Origin: Roseobacter sp.
GTDB lineage: Bacteria; Pseudomonadota; Alphaproteobacteria; Rhodobacterales; Rhodobacteraceae
Reading direction: 5' to 3'
DNA length: 32,796 nt
Assembly: GCA_002731875.1 (NCBI GenBank)
Contig: PCCY01000018.1
Span: 1-32,796, forward strand
Shown here: positions 14,463 through 22,082 of the stretch, in pieces
Position numbering within the stretch: the first letter of the stretch is position 1
Layout: the number at the start of each line of letters is the position of its first letter
The notes under the pieces: generated by a model
Seen by the model: the letters and a program-made list of their open reading frames with translations, nothing else
What the model was told of the DNA's origin: nothing
Databases searched by the model: none
Made by a program: the position numbers and the translations under genes

Positions 14463-14809
14463 TTGGTTGTCGCCTCCCCGTCAAGTTCAATCCATATCTT
14501 GCGAACTGCATCTGGAACCAACGCGGCTCTCTCTTTTGGCATGTGCATCATATGGCAGTCGCGCTCAGGCCATCCGGTAGCCCAAGACAACGCGCGGTAT
14601 GCCTCGCCGCGAGATAAGCGCCCGGAAAGCCATAGTCTATCAAGCGCGGCATGCGCCTTCTTTCTAAATTCGTGCGTGTCTGCGTCTGCTAGAGGCTTAT
14701 TGCCCCAAGACCACAATCCGCAACAATCATGGCGCAACCCGTATGCCGTCATGCTCCTAGTTGCGCGCTCGCCGCATATCGGGCAGATCGGCCTAGGTTT
14801 TTTACTCAC
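14459..14809 (-). CDS. Zinc-finger-containing protein, DUF3268-like
   Basis: The 116-residue protein starts with a CPICGERA pair and HDCCG, then PLADADTHEFRKKAHAALDRLW and a helix with SRGEAYRALSWATGW. This order matches DUF3268 proteins of phages and plasmids, whose activity is unknown. I chose the GTG at 14809 because GGAGG lies 6 bases upstream; it overlaps the previous stop by 8 bases. Confidence 0.8.
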   Translation of the reverse strand: MSKKPRPICPICGERATRSMTAYGLRHDCCGLWSWGNKPLADADTHEFRKKAHAALDRLWLSGRLSRGEAYRALSWATGWPERDCHMMHMPKERAALVPDAVRKIWIELDGEATTK

Positions 14810-15746
14810 TACGCGCCTCCACATTACCACCACCGTCGACCCACTCGCTGCCGTTGCGCAGCGTGTAAGTCACTGTTTCGTTTTCCTCGTCGCTGTCGAC
14901 TAGCGTTCCCGGCACCAAGCCAGGTAGAAACAAATGCGCCGGACAGCCCGCTTTTTGCTCGTCGATCGACAGCGGCTTTGACCACCTTGCGCACGACCAG
15001 TGCGCGTCTCCCGACATTTCAGGCGTACTGTGCAAGCACGACCGACACGTCGGGCGCGGCCATGCGTCTTCATGGCAAACCGCCTTGTGCTTGCAGAACA
15101 GGCAGGGCGGAATATCGGGCTTATCGCTGATGCGCGATGGCGGCTCGTTAAGTCCAATTATGCGTTCAGCTCGAGCGATCTGGCGCAAGCAGTAGGATGC
15201 GTCGTATTCGATCCGCTCGGCGTAGCGCGCGTCGTCATTCTTGTTGACGACAAGGTACAGCGCGCGGCTTAGTCCAAAGGCGTGCATTCCAATTTGACAT
15301 TGTCCGTAATGCAGCGGCTTCGCCTTTTCGCAGCCGAGCTTTACGATATCCTTGAAGCTCTTTTCGTTTGAAGATTTGAACTCGCATAGGTGTTCCGTCT
15401 TTGGCGCTTCTGGTATACCTATAGCCTTGCCGTCGCACTTGCCGCGAATATGCCCGCCGGCAAGCCTGATGCGGTCCTGCTGCCCCCACACGTCGACGCC
15501 AATGCGCTCCAGGTCGCTAACCAGCACTTCTTCCCAACGGTCGCCCGTCCGGAAGATTGAAAGCTTGCGCCCCTCTATAGCCTCCGGCGCGCTTGCCCAC
15601 CGCAGGTTATACCAAAGGTATCGGTCGCATTCGTGGCCGATCTCGCCGACGCTAATGCCAAGCGAGTCGTAATGCTCGTTTGCATCTTCGTAAGCTTGAT
15701 AGATGGCGCGAACGGTTGACGCGGTTGGCTTTGGGATTGGTGGCAT
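14802..15746 (-). CDS. Cas4/AddB-like PD-(D/E)XK nuclease with Fe-S cysteines
   Basis: The 314-residue protein has the full signature of iron-sulphur exonucleases of the Cas4/AddB group. These are a first Cys in GHECDRYLWY (Cys40), the catalytic Asp105 (GKCDGK), E-x-K at Glu122/Lys124 (CEFKSS), a Gln-bearing helix near 149, and Cys215-x2-Cys218-x5-Cys224. Further cysteines (234, 237, 252, 268) may bind zinc. The expected activity is resection of DNA ends. No cas1 or cas2 or repeat array is present, so it is not part of a CRISPR locus. It is joined to neighbours by start/stop overlaps (TAATG upstream). Confidence 0.85.
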   Translation of the reverse strand: MPPIPKPTASTVRAIYQAYEDANEHYDSLGISVGEIGHECDRYLWYNLRWASAPEAIEGRKLSIFRTGDRWEEVLVSDLERIGVDVWGQQDRIRLAGGHIRGKCDGKAIGIPEAPKTEHLCEFKSSNEKSFKDIVKLGCEKAKPLHYGQCQIGMHAFGLSRALYLVVNKNDDARYAERIEYDASYCLRQIARAERIIGLNEPPSRISDKPDIPPCLFCKHKAVCHEDAWPRPTCRSCLHSTPEMSGDAHWSCARWSKPLSIDEQKAGCPAHLFLPGLVPGTLVDSDEENETVTYTLRNGSEWVDGGGNVEARSE

Positions 15747-16012
15747 TAGGAGACCGGATCACACATTAAGGCGTAGTCTGCCGGGAACTGCTCGCGGTCG
15801 CCCATCGCGTTTTCGAAGCCAATATCCTTCGCGTGCGTGAGAAGCGCTGCCAGCCATGTAACCGGCAATTCCTGCCTTACCGTAATAACGCAGGAGTGTC
15901 CGACTTCAATGTCAACGATTCCCTCCCTGTCTGTTTTATCAATGCGAACGAACGAACCGCCTCGCGCTCCGTCGACCTCAAGGCTTGTCGGAATCTGTGA
16001 TCGTTTAGTCAT
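15746..16012 (-). CDS. Hypothetical protein, 88 aa
   Basis: No family is recognised. The protein has a beta-rich middle (GSFVRIDKTDREGIVDIEVG then CVITVRQELP) and a short helix with TWLAALLTHAKDIG. It is coupled at both ends (ATGA upstream, TAATG downstream), which supports the frame and start. Confidence 0.7.
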   Translation of the reverse strand: MTKRSQIPTSLEVDGARGGSFVRIDKTDREGIVDIEVGHSCVITVRQELPVTWLAALLTHAKDIGFENAMGDREQFPADYALMCDPVS

Positions 16013-16266
16013 TCCGGAAACATCTCCAATGTGTCAGGGCAACGCGGTATAGGCATCGGCTTGCTAGCGTCGCGAAACGCGGTGCAAGTCGGCTTGTCAT
16101 CGCGGTAAATCCATTCGTCTGGCTGGTCGCCGCAGTGCGCCTTCGAAAGCAACGCGCAATAAACGTCGTTGTCGTAATCGTCGTGGTGGCAATCCGCGCA
16201 CCACTGACTTTCGAACCAATCGCCTTCCGTGCCGTTTGACGGCATGTATGGTCTAGGTTTTGTCAT
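16009..16266 (-). CDS. Cys-rich hypothetical protein, 85 aa
   Basis: The protein begins with PYMPSNGTEGDWFESQWC, then has paired Cys/His (CADCHHD), two more Cys and CTAFRD. This pattern recurs in short hypotheticals of rhizobial phages and could bind zinc. The function is unknown. The ATG has an excellent SD (AAGGAGG) that lies within the end of the overlapping small upstream gene. Confidence 0.75.
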   Translation of the reverse strand: MTKPRPYMPSNGTEGDWFESQWCADCHHDDYDNDVYCALLSKAHCGDQPDEWIYRDDKPTCTAFRDASKPMPIPRCPDTLEMFPE

Positions 16267-16414
16267 CGGTTAACCTCCTTGCCGCCCGGTTGCACTCGCG
16301 TGCAACACGGCGTAGGTTGTCGCGCAGGTAGTCCTCTTTGACGAGCGCGACAGCGGCCTCGCTAAGCCAATGCGACGCTACCTCTAGCTGCGTTGCTGCT
16401 TCCTTGTTTGTCAT
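16253..16414 (-). CDS. Small helical protein, 53 aa
   Basis: A 53-codon frame starts 4 bases after the clamp stop and overlaps the next start by 14 bases. It encodes an almost entirely helical, charged peptide (EAATQLEVASHWLSEAAVAL, then DNLRRVARECNRAARR). No family is recognised. The tight fit between neighbours and the lack of space for another gene support it. Confidence 0.6.
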   Translation of the reverse strand: MTNKEAATQLEVASHWLSEAAVALVKEDYLRDNLRRVARECNRAARRLTDDKT

Positions 16415-16418
16415 CGCC

Positions 16419-17477
16419 CTACACCCGCATAGGCATAATTACGATGCGCTGCGACGGCGCCTTGTCGCTGGTAAGCAACGCAGGCGATCCGCCGTCAGCA
16501 ACCGCCATGTTGACGTCGCCTGGCGGAAGCGCGCCAAGCACGTCAACGACGTACCGGCTGTTGAAGCCTATGTTGACTTCCTCGCCGCTGTAATCGACTG
16601 ACACGCTGTCGGTTCCTTCCGCATCACCGCGCACCGTAAGGTCGCATACGCCTTCCGTGATCGTCATCTTGACGGCGCGTCCGCGCTCGTTGGACGCCAG
16701 CGCAACGCGGTCCGCGGCATCTCGCATCGTAGCGTTGTCAAAGACGATATTCTTGTCGTTGCCGGATGGAATGACGCGCTGGTAATCCGGAAATACACAG
16801 TCGATCAGCTTGCTAAGGATTGTCGTCTTGCCGTCCGTAATGCGGATTTTGGCGTCGCTGATATCGACAGTAACCTCTCCCTTCGGCAGCAGGTTGACCG
16901 TCTTCGTCGGAATGATGATGCCCTCGAAAACAGCGGTCGGCTGCTCATGCGGCACGTCGACAGAATTAGCGGAAAGCCTGTGGCCGTCCGTGGCGACCGC
17001 GACAAGCTTGCCGTCGACCGGATGCATATAGATGCCATTCAGGTAATAGCGCGCGTCTTCGACCGACATGGCGAACGCTACCGGCGCAAAAAGAGCGGCA
17101 AGATCCAGCGCCAGTGTAGCGCCGAACTTGCCCCCATCCATTGTAGGGAAGTCGCCTACCGGAATAGTCTGCATCTTGAAGCGGCTGCGGCCTGACTTGA
17201 TTACTGCATCGTCGCCGTCAGCCTCGATTGTGACCTCGTCGCCCTTGAACTTGCCTACTGCGCCGGCGAGCATTCTGGCGTCGATGCAACCGATATAGTC
17301 GCCTTCCGCTTCGATCGATCCGCTGATCTCCAAGTCAAGGTCGGTAGCGGTTACGGTTAGCGCGCCGCCAGACGCTTCAAGCCGAAGCGTACCGAGCACT
17401 GGAATGGTGTTTCTGCTATTGACGGCCTTCACGACTTGCTGTAAAAGGCGCGCGAAATCGTTGCGTGCAATGCGCAT
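16419..17477 (-). CDS. dnaN: DNA polymerase III beta sliding clamp homologue
   Basis: The 352-residue protein is a full three-domain beta clamp; host clamps are about 370. Landmarks are the N-terminal RNTIPVLGTLRLEA, YYLNGIYMHP and ATDGHRLS in the middle domain, LIDCVFPDYQRVIP, and the C-terminal IVIMPMRV that matches the conserved VVMPMRL end. It would encircle DNA and tether polymerase and other partners. It has GAGGAG before its ATG and an AACCACCAC-containing leader. A phage copy suggests that host replisome parts are recruited to phage DNA. No clamp-loader gene is seen in the window. Confidence 0.93.
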   Translation of the reverse strand: MRIARNDFARLLQQVVKAVNSRNTIPVLGTLRLEASGGALTVTATDLDLEISGSIEAEGDYIGCIDARMLAGAVGKFKGDEVTIEADGDDAVIKSGRSRFKMQTIPVGDFPTMDGGKFGATLALDLAALFAPVAFAMSVEDARYYLNGIYMHPVDGKLVAVATDGHRLSANSVDVPHEQPTAVFEGIIIPTKTVNLLPKGEVTVDISDAKIRITDGKTTILSKLIDCVFPDYQRVIPSGNDKNIVFDNATMRDAADRVALASNERGRAVKMTITEGVCDLTVRGDAEGTDSVSVDYSGEEVNIGFNSRYVVDVLGALPPGDVNMAVADGGSPALLTSDKAPSQRIVIMPMRV

Positions 17478-17498
17478 CGGTTACTCCTCGACGGGTTC

Positions 17499-17549
17499 TG
17501 TGGTGGTTCTCGTTGTGGTGGTATATAGGCGGCGGGTTCCGTGGTGGTT
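17499..17549 (-). promoter_or_regulatory. Triple AACCACCAC element in the clamp leader
   Basis: Three copies lie on the minus strand, at 17499-17508, 17514-17523 (last base differs) and 17541-17549, all between the preceding small gene and the clamp start. The third lies in the loop of a GC-rich hairpin. Confidence 0.55.
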
Positions 17550-17562
17550 CCCGCCGCTTTTT
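17529..17562 (+). terminator. GC-rich hairpin, terminator-like on the plus strand
   Basis: An 8-bp stem, GCGGCGGG (17529-17536) with CCCGCCGC (17550-17557), is followed on the plus strand by five T. No plus-strand gene is here, so it may stop antisense transcripts. On the minus-strand mRNA the same hairpin would sit in the clamp leader without a U tail. Confidence 0.55.
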
Positions 17563-17567
17563 ATTTG

Positions 17568-17735
17568 CTAGCCAAAGAATCCGCCCCAATAGAGCAGCGG
17601 CAGGACAATAGTTGTCGCGATGATTGAATCCATGACATTGTATGGATCGCGCACCTGACCGTGCTTGGCGATGGATACACCAAGGCTAAGCGCGACAAGC
17701 AGCAGGTAGATGATTTGCGGCCATCCTAGTGTCAT
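17568..17735 (-). CDS. Small two-helix membrane protein, 55 aa
   Basis: The peptide starts MTLGWPQIIYLLLVALSLG, has a short basic loop with KHGQVRDPYN, and a second hydrophobic helix ending in LLYWGGFFG. Near-identical small proteins occur in rhizobial phages from memory. Two membrane helices would suit a holin or superinfection-exclusion role, but it lies within the replication operon, so the role is open. The ATG has GGGGGTGAGT upstream, overlapping the preceding stop region. Confidence 0.75.
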   Translation of the reverse strand: MTLGWPQIIYLLLVALSLGVSIAKHGQVRDPYNVMDSIIATTIVLPLLYWGGFFG

Positions 17736-17737
17736 AC

Positions 17738-18316
17738 TCACCCCCACGGCCGCTTTTTCTGACCGCTGGCGGCGGCTGGCTTGTTGTCGTTGCTTGCCGC
17801 CTGGCGGTTGTCTTTGGCGGGCGCCGCTTTCGGCTGGTTGTCGTCGATCGCAGGTTCCGGCACGTTACCTTCGTCGGGGAAGTAGTAGCGTTTGATTTCA
17901 GCGCGCGCCGGGTAGGCCGGGTTTCCGTTGGCGTCTTTTTCCTTCGACGGCTTGCCGAGTTTTACGGTCGCTGTGAACGCGCGGAAGTGCAGTTCTTCGG
18001 AATCGTCGACCTCGGCGATTTCGACGGCGCGGCAAAGCGCGGCGAACTGCTTCTGACCGATTTCCTGCGCCTGCGAGCTTTCGTGCTCAAGGTTGTAATT
18101 ATTGAAGAGCTTCCGGCCTTCGTATTCAGCCGGCTCGAGCACGTTAAACGTGGTCTTCAGTAGCGTGTTGGTGCCGTTGCCGTTCTTGCGCGGGTTTTCC
18201 TTGATTTCCGACGCTTCCATTTCGAGCCGGTAGATGCCGTTCGGGAGTTCCGGGTAGTCGTCGCGCTGCTCCGTGTCGTGTTCGGTAGCGTTAAATTTCG
18301 AGCCGAGTTGTGCCAT
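17738..18316 (-). CDS. DUF669-like protein (putative ssDNA-binding)
   Basis: The 192-residue protein matches DUF669: PNGIYRLEMEASEIKENPRK, then NTLLKTTFNVLEPAEYEGRK, LFNNYNLEHESSQAQEIGQK and a C-terminal low-complexity tail with NDNKPA ending in KKRPWG. An OB-like core with an acidic or disordered tail and a conserved C-terminal tip recalls single-strand DNA-binding proteins. DUF669 genes usually sit beside the RecA-like ATPase found just upstream here. The ATG lies right after a double AACCACCAC element with AAAGG between the copies. Confidence 0.85.
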   Translation of the reverse strand: MAQLGSKFNATEHDTEQRDDYPELPNGIYRLEMEASEIKENPRKNGNGTNTLLKTTFNVLEPAEYEGRKLFNNYNLEHESSQAQEIGQKQFAALCRAVEIAEVDDSEELHFRAFTATVKLGKPSKEKDANGNPAYPARAEIKRYYFPDEGNVPEPAIDDNQPKAAPAKDNRQAASNDNKPAAASGQKKRPWG

Positions 18317-18342
18317 TGTGGTGGTTGCCTTTCGTGGTGGTT
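18317..18342 (-). promoter_or_regulatory. Double AACCACCAC leader element before DUF669
   Basis: Copies at 18334-18342 and 18317-18326 (minus strand) fill the gap between the upstream TAA and the ATG at 18316, with AAAGG between them. Confidence 0.6.
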
Positions 18343-18551
18343 TAGGTGGTGGCTGGCTTGCCGAGGAGGTAACGGCTGTTCGATGTGGTGATGATGTCGC
18401 CCTCCTTGCCTGGCTTTGATTTATTCAGGCTAGTGCGAACGACTGATCCGTCAGCGAACCTTTCTTTTTTGTCGCCGTAAATGGCACCAAAGTAATATCC
18501 ATGTGCGAATGACCATCGCTCAAGCGTTGCTGTGTACTCGCTGTCTGCCAT
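18342..18551 (-). CDS. Hypothetical protein, 69 aa
   Basis: No family is recognised. The protein has aromatic-rich segments (ERWSFAHGYYFGAIYGDKK) and a basic strand with DGSVVRTSLNKSKPGKEGD, suggesting a small beta protein. The ATG at 18551 shares its A with the upstream stop (TGATG), and GGAGG is upstream. Confidence 0.7.
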   Translation of the reverse strand: MADSEYTATLERWSFAHGYYFGAIYGDKKERFADGSVVRTSLNKSKPGKEGDIITTSNSRYLLGKPATT

Positions 18552-18730
18552 CAAACCACCTCCTTCACGAAAGCATCAAGCGCTGCGCAGAATTCCTTTG
18601 CCTCTTTGATAGGAATCCAGACTATATCGTTGCCCTGTTCGATTTCAATGACATTTTCCCCATCCTTCAGAAGCATCTTGACTTCCGTATCGTCGTCGAA
18701 CTTGATTGTCGGATTGTTTATTACACGCAT
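18551..18730 (-). CDS. Hypothetical protein, 59 aa
   Basis: No family is recognised. A beta hairpin is suggested by TIKFDDDTEVKMLLKDGENV and IEIEQGNDIVWIPI, followed by a helix with EAKEFCAALDAFVKEV. It is coupled to both neighbours by TGATG overlaps. Confidence 0.7.
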   Translation of the reverse strand: MRVINNPTIKFDDDTEVKMLLKDGENVIEIEQGNDIVWIPIKEAKEFCAALDAFVKEVV

Positions 18731-19527
18731 CAAGCAGCCTCCTTCTTTCCAGCCTTGCCGTTGTCGTTAGCTGCGGGCGACCAGTATTTCGCCAGCGCAT
18801 TGAAGCCTTCGCCCCTCTTGTATGAGATCGAATCCGGGAGGGAGTAGCGGTTCTTAGCCATGAATCCAGCCCCTTCCGATAGGTGTATCTGTCGCTCCTT
18901 ACCGCCTTCGGCGTGCGTGACCTTCTTGTTGTGACCCACTTCTTTTTCTTTCAGGCTGACGCGGTAGTTCATGAATGCAACGATATCTGCCTGCTCCCTG
19001 ACAAGCGCATTAGCCCTTTTATGCAACTTCGGAACGTATCGACTGTAAGGGTCGGTCGTTGGCGAATCGAACCGGATGATTTCCGGGTGCGCCAACATCA
19101 CGACGTGCATGCCAGACTTCTTGAGCGCGGCGAGCGCACCAAGAAACTCGCGCCACTCGCTGTCAGCCTCTACGTAGCCGCGGCCGTAACCAGGCTCCTC
19201 GATCGACTGGACCCCCAACCGCGCGCATGTCGCGTCCCATACAAGATTCTCAAGTCCGTCCAGGCTGTCGATGATCACGGTCTTGAATTCATGTTCTTCG
19301 GTCAGCAACTCGCCGAACACGTCAAGCAGTGCATCGAACGATTCGATATCTCCTGGCGTCGGCAACTCAAAATCGCTTGGCGTGCTTTCGCCTTCCGTTG
19401 GTAGGTAGATCGGCGACGGCCACTCTCCGGCGAGTGTTGTCTTGCCGATGCCATCGACGCCGTAAATCAGCGTTATAGGCGGGGTGCCAGATTTGCTGGA
19501 TTTCAGTGATGAAATTGAAAGTGCCAT
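18730..19527 (-). CDS. RecA-like P-loop ATPase (AAA_24-like)
   Basis: The 265-residue protein has Walker A GVDGIGKT (23-30), a Walker B strand TVIIDSLDG (83-91) and a sensor-like HVVMLAHPE near 141-149. This fits the phage AAA_24 nucleotide-binding family, RecA/Sak4-like proteins that pair with DUF669 or SSB proteins in single-strand annealing recombination. The C-terminus carries AANDNGKAGKKEA. The start at 19527 is the ATG in GTAATG, overlapping the upstream stop. Recombination or replication restart is the likely job. Confidence 0.87.
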   Translation of the reverse strand: MALSISSLKSSKSGTPPITLIYGVDGIGKTTLAGEWPSPIYLPTEGESTPSDFELPTPGDIESFDALLDVFGELLTEEHEFKTVIIDSLDGLENLVWDATCARLGVQSIEEPGYGRGYVEADSEWREFLGALAALKKSGMHVVMLAHPEIIRFDSPTTDPYSRYVPKLHKRANALVREQADIVAFMNYRVSLKEKEVGHNKKVTHAEGGKERQIHLSEGAGFMAKNRYSLPDSISYKRGEGFNALAKYWSPAANDNGKAGKKEAA

Positions 19528-19649
19528 TACGTAAACAGGCTCCGTACTATGATGATTGCGGCGATTGCGATTAGCGCGAAGATGAACGGCTTCCACGGTC
19601 CGCCTGGTATGCTAATCGGTTTGTCAAAGAAGGCGTCGTATGGTTGCAT
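19527..19649 (-). CDS. Small single-helix membrane protein, 40 aa
   Basis: The peptide has a polar start (MQPYDAFFDKPISIPGGPWK) and one membrane helix with FIFALIAIAAIIIV, ending RSLFT. It is coupled by TAATG at both ends. Such very small membrane proteins are common in phage early operons. The function is unknown. Confidence 0.7.
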   Translation of the reverse strand: MQPYDAFFDKPISIPGGPWKPFIFALIAIAAIIIVRSLFT

Positions 19650-19840
19650 TACCAGACACCAAACCAGACGCCCCATCCGTGGACTACGGCGACGGGTGCG
19701 AAGATGGCACCGGCAATAAGGAAACCCCATGCGCCTGCTGTAAAGCACACGTAAAGATGCGTGAACCACGCCGGGATTGCAGATAGCGCGAGTAATGCGG
19801 CCGGTATTGCGCAGCCGGCTGGTACGTCGTTGTGGGTCAT
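19649..19840 (-). CDS. Small two-helix membrane protein, 63 aa
   Basis: Two hydrophobic segments (about 12-30 and 34-56) are joined by a short turn. The second half, with TAGAWGFLIAGAIFAPVAVV and HGWGVWFG, resembles a recurrent rhizobial-phage protein. A holin-like or membrane-anchoring role is possible; nothing in the sequence decides it. The gene overlaps both neighbours (ATGA and TAATG). Confidence 0.75.
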   Translation of the reverse strand: MTHNDVPAGCAIPAALLALSAIPAWFTHLYVCFTAGAWGFLIAGAIFAPVAVVHGWGVWFGVW

Positions 19841-20193
19841 TCGGCAATCTCCTCGCGCAGGCGCTTCTTGATAAGCGTCTTAACGTCGCCCATCATTTCC
19901 TGCGCGTCCGGCGTCTGCATAACCGCCTCGCCTGCCTCACTTGCTGCGATCATATAGACAGTGCTTGAAGACGGGATTGCGCATGCTGCAAGTGCCGCCA
20001 AAGCAGGCACCCAAAGAAACCGGAACATGCGCGGCCCGCGGTTTGGCGAAATGCGGTTGGCGTCGTCATGCACTGCAGTAGCCGCTGATACAGAGACAAC
20101 CGCAAACGCAGATAGAATGGCAATCGCCAATAAAAATCCACCAAGCCTTGCCGACACCTCCGCCGCGTACAATAGCCATGATAACGTATTCAT
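19837..20193 (-). CDS. Membrane protein, 118 aa
   Basis: Two likely membrane helices are seen at about 17-40 (LGGFLLAIAILSAFAVVSVS) and 60-75 (WVPALAALAACAI), with a short basic loop between them. A cytosolic or periplasmic tail follows with STVYMIAASEAGEAVM and a charged helix VKTLIKKRLREEIAE. Similar tails occur in rhizobial phage proteins. The function is unknown. The start overlaps the preceding stop (TAATG). Confidence 0.75.
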   Translation of the reverse strand: MNTLSWLLYAAEVSARLGGFLLAIAILSAFAVVSVSAATAVHDDANRISPNRGPRMFRFLWVPALAALAACAIPSSSTVYMIAASEAGEAVMQTPDAQEMMGDVKTLIKKRLREEIAE

Positions 20194-20528
20194 TATGCTG
20201 CTTCCTTCATCGTTTTCAGAATGCCGACCATCGGCCTCGGCTCTGGATAATCGTTTGGAAATGCCCGCCTACGCGCCGCGCTATGCATGAATTCAGGCGC
20301 GCGCTGTTCGCTAACCTTGGCCATTGCAACCGCTCCAGCGGCGCGACGTCTGTCGCCGCGCGTTCTTCCCTGTGCATCAACCGCAGGCTCCATAGGCGGC
20401 GTGCAAAAGCCGCGCCCTCCTGTCATCGCGGCAAGCGTCTCGCGCCGCCGATCGATGTTGACGGCTGGCGACCCTAGTTTTGTGTCGGCACCGTATTCGT
20501 CCTGCAGTACTTTCTGGAAGGCTTTCAT
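20193..20528 (-). CDS. Hypothetical protein, 111 aa
   Basis: No family is recognised. The protein is rich in Arg and Pro with little predicted regular structure, apart from short helices at both ends. It is coupled to the upstream 59-residue gene (ATGA) and downstream to the membrane protein gene (TAATG). Confidence 0.65.
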   Translation of the reverse strand: MKAFQKVLQDEYGADTKLGSPAVNIDRRRETLAAMTGGRGFCTPPMEPAVDAQGRTRGDRRRAAGAVAMAKVSEQRAPEFMHSAARRRAFPNDYPEPRPMVGILKTMKEAA

Positions 20529-20704
20529 TTCGCGTTGCTCCTTGCGTGCCGTTCTGCCTCGCGCGCACTGCTTCGCGGATACGACTTGCCGGTTGCTGTA
20601 AACGGTTCGTAGCGCGACTCCGGATATTTGCGTCCGGCATCTTCTGCAGCGCGCACTTTCGCTTCGTGGCGTGCCGTTGCGCGCCGTACCTGTCTCGATT
20701 CCAT
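20525..20704 (-). CDS. Basic hypothetical protein, 59 aa
   Basis: The 59-codon frame encodes a very basic peptide (SRQVRRATARHEAKVRAAED, then GKSYPRSSAREAERHARS) that may bind nucleic acid. AAAGGA precedes the ATG and its TGA overlaps the next ATG. A hairpin (about 20727-20753, 7-bp stem CCGCCTG/CAGGCGG) lies in the gap to the upstream gene. No family is recognised. Confidence 0.65.
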   Translation of the reverse strand: MESRQVRRATARHEAKVRAAEDAGRKYPESRYEPFTATGKSYPRSSAREAERHARSNAK

Positions 20705-20759
20705 GTCGCGTATCCTTTACCGCCTGCGCTTTGGCACAGGCGGCGTTGCGGTGTTGTGG

Positions 20760-22082
20760 TTAGGCTGCGTAATCGTAAACGATACGGCTAGCCTGCGCAG
20801 TCGTGATGCCTGCAGTTTTCTTCAGCTCGGCGATAGCGCCGGCCTTGGATGACTTTTCGACTGCAAGCCGCTGCCATTCGTGGTCGTACTTCTTTTCGAC
20901 TTTGCGAATATCGACGCGCTCGTAAACCGCGAACTCTGTGCCAGGCGTCATGTCGGCAAGCCGCTGCGCTTCGGCCTTCGCGCTTTCGACATTGGCGTGG
21001 ACATACGGCTTGTGCGTTGGTCGCGGAGTCCCGTTGCTGGCCAACTTGGCGACGATGGCGGTGTTGGATGTGGCGTGTCGAATTGTGTCTTCAAAATACC
21101 CGCCGTTGCACTGCCCGTTGCGTCCTTCCGTGTCGTCCCATACAACGTCGATAAGTTTTGTTTTTACGATGCCGCATTGGTATTCACCCCTTGGTCCTAC
21201 GCGACCTTTGTGACCAACGTCAGCCGCCATCCCGCTCTTTGCGACTTCGATTCGATCACCGACCTTGAACTTCGGTTCGCGGCGATCCGTGCTATTGCTA
21301 TTGACTGTGACACCGTCCTTTACAACTTCGCGCAACTCGAAAATATGTGCTTCACGCACCAAATTCGGACCGTAATCGCTGCTACCGTCGACGCGGTAAA
21401 TGTCGCCGTCGCTACGCGGACACTCCCAAGGATGACTAGTGTCGTCTGACCACTTACGCATCGGACCGACGCGCTTGCCAGTCGTATCGACGTAGTATTT
21501 GCCAGCCTCGATGTGAAGTGGCGCCGCCTCGGCATTGACGTAATCGACCCACCAAACCTTGTCGTTGCCGAAATCGACGTGCATGTTGGTTGCCGCTGTT
21601 TCGAGAACGGTTCCGACCATGCCGGAATACACCCACGTGTCCTGGTCCGTCGTTACGCGGATGACTTCGCCTGCCTTGAAGGGCGGCGGTGCGAGTTCGA
21701 GGTCTCCGCTATGAATGTGTCCAGAAGGGCAGCCGACCGTCCAATCGGTTGCGTAAATATAGCCATTGCCGTCAACGACGTCGACGGTTCCGTAACAGTC
21801 CTCGCCGAACATGTAGTCGCGACTTACAACGCGGTCGCCTACTTTGAATTTCGGCGTCATGGCAGACTCACGCGCCTTGCGGAACGATTCCGCGTCATAA
21901 TACGGCCCGCTGCCGCCCGGCCTGTTGCTTATCCCGATAAGATTGCCAGAAAACGAGACAGCATAAATCTCTTCAAGGTTGCCCTCGCTTTCTCTCCAGT
22001 ATTGGTTCCAGTGGTCGACCACGAACGCGTAATCGGAATCTGTGTATTCGATTCGATCACCCGCTTTAAACTTCTCTTCCAT
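20760..22082 (-). CDS. Multi-module SH3-like repeat protein, 440 aa
   Basis: The protein carries four modules that begin with (K)FKxGDRV or FKAGEVI (near residues 5, 79, 135 and 271 counted from the first of two ATGs). Each continues into beta strands with GTV or GRV, as in small SH3-like barrels. A different beta module at about 191-255 contains GKRVGPM and DGDIYRVDG. The C-terminal 100 residues are helical. It may bind nucleic acid or protein; the role is unknown. The second ATG (22082) has the better spacing to AGGAG. Two small SH3-like genes lie directly upstream. Confidence 0.75.
   Translation of the reverse strand: MEEKFKAGDRIEYTDSDYAFVVDHWNQYWRESEGNLEEIYAVSFSGNLIGISNRPGGSGPYYDAESFRKARESAMTPKFKVGDRVVSRDYMFGEDCYGTVDVVDGNGYIYATDWTVGCPSGHIHSGDLELAPPPFKAGEVIRVTTDQDTWVYSGMVGTVLETAATNMHVDFGNDKVWWVDYVNAEAAPLHIEAGKYYVDTTGKRVGPMRKWSDDTSHPWECPRSDGDIYRVDGSSDYGPNLVREAHIFELREVVKDGVTVNSNSTDRREPKFKVGDRIEVAKSGMAADVGHKGRVGPRGEYQCGIVKTKLIDVVWDDTEGRNGQCNGGYFEDTIRHATSNTAIVAKLASNGTPRPTHKPYVHANVESAKAEAQRLADMTPGTEFAVYERVDIRKVEKKYDHEWQRLAVEKSSKAGAIAELKKTAGITTAQASRIVYDYAA

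Noticed and set aside
20727..20753. Hairpin between the SH3-like gene and the 59-aa gene as a terminator
   Set aside because: The stem is good but no T-run follows on either strand, and the operon continues downstream. It is mentioned only as an intercistronic hairpin.
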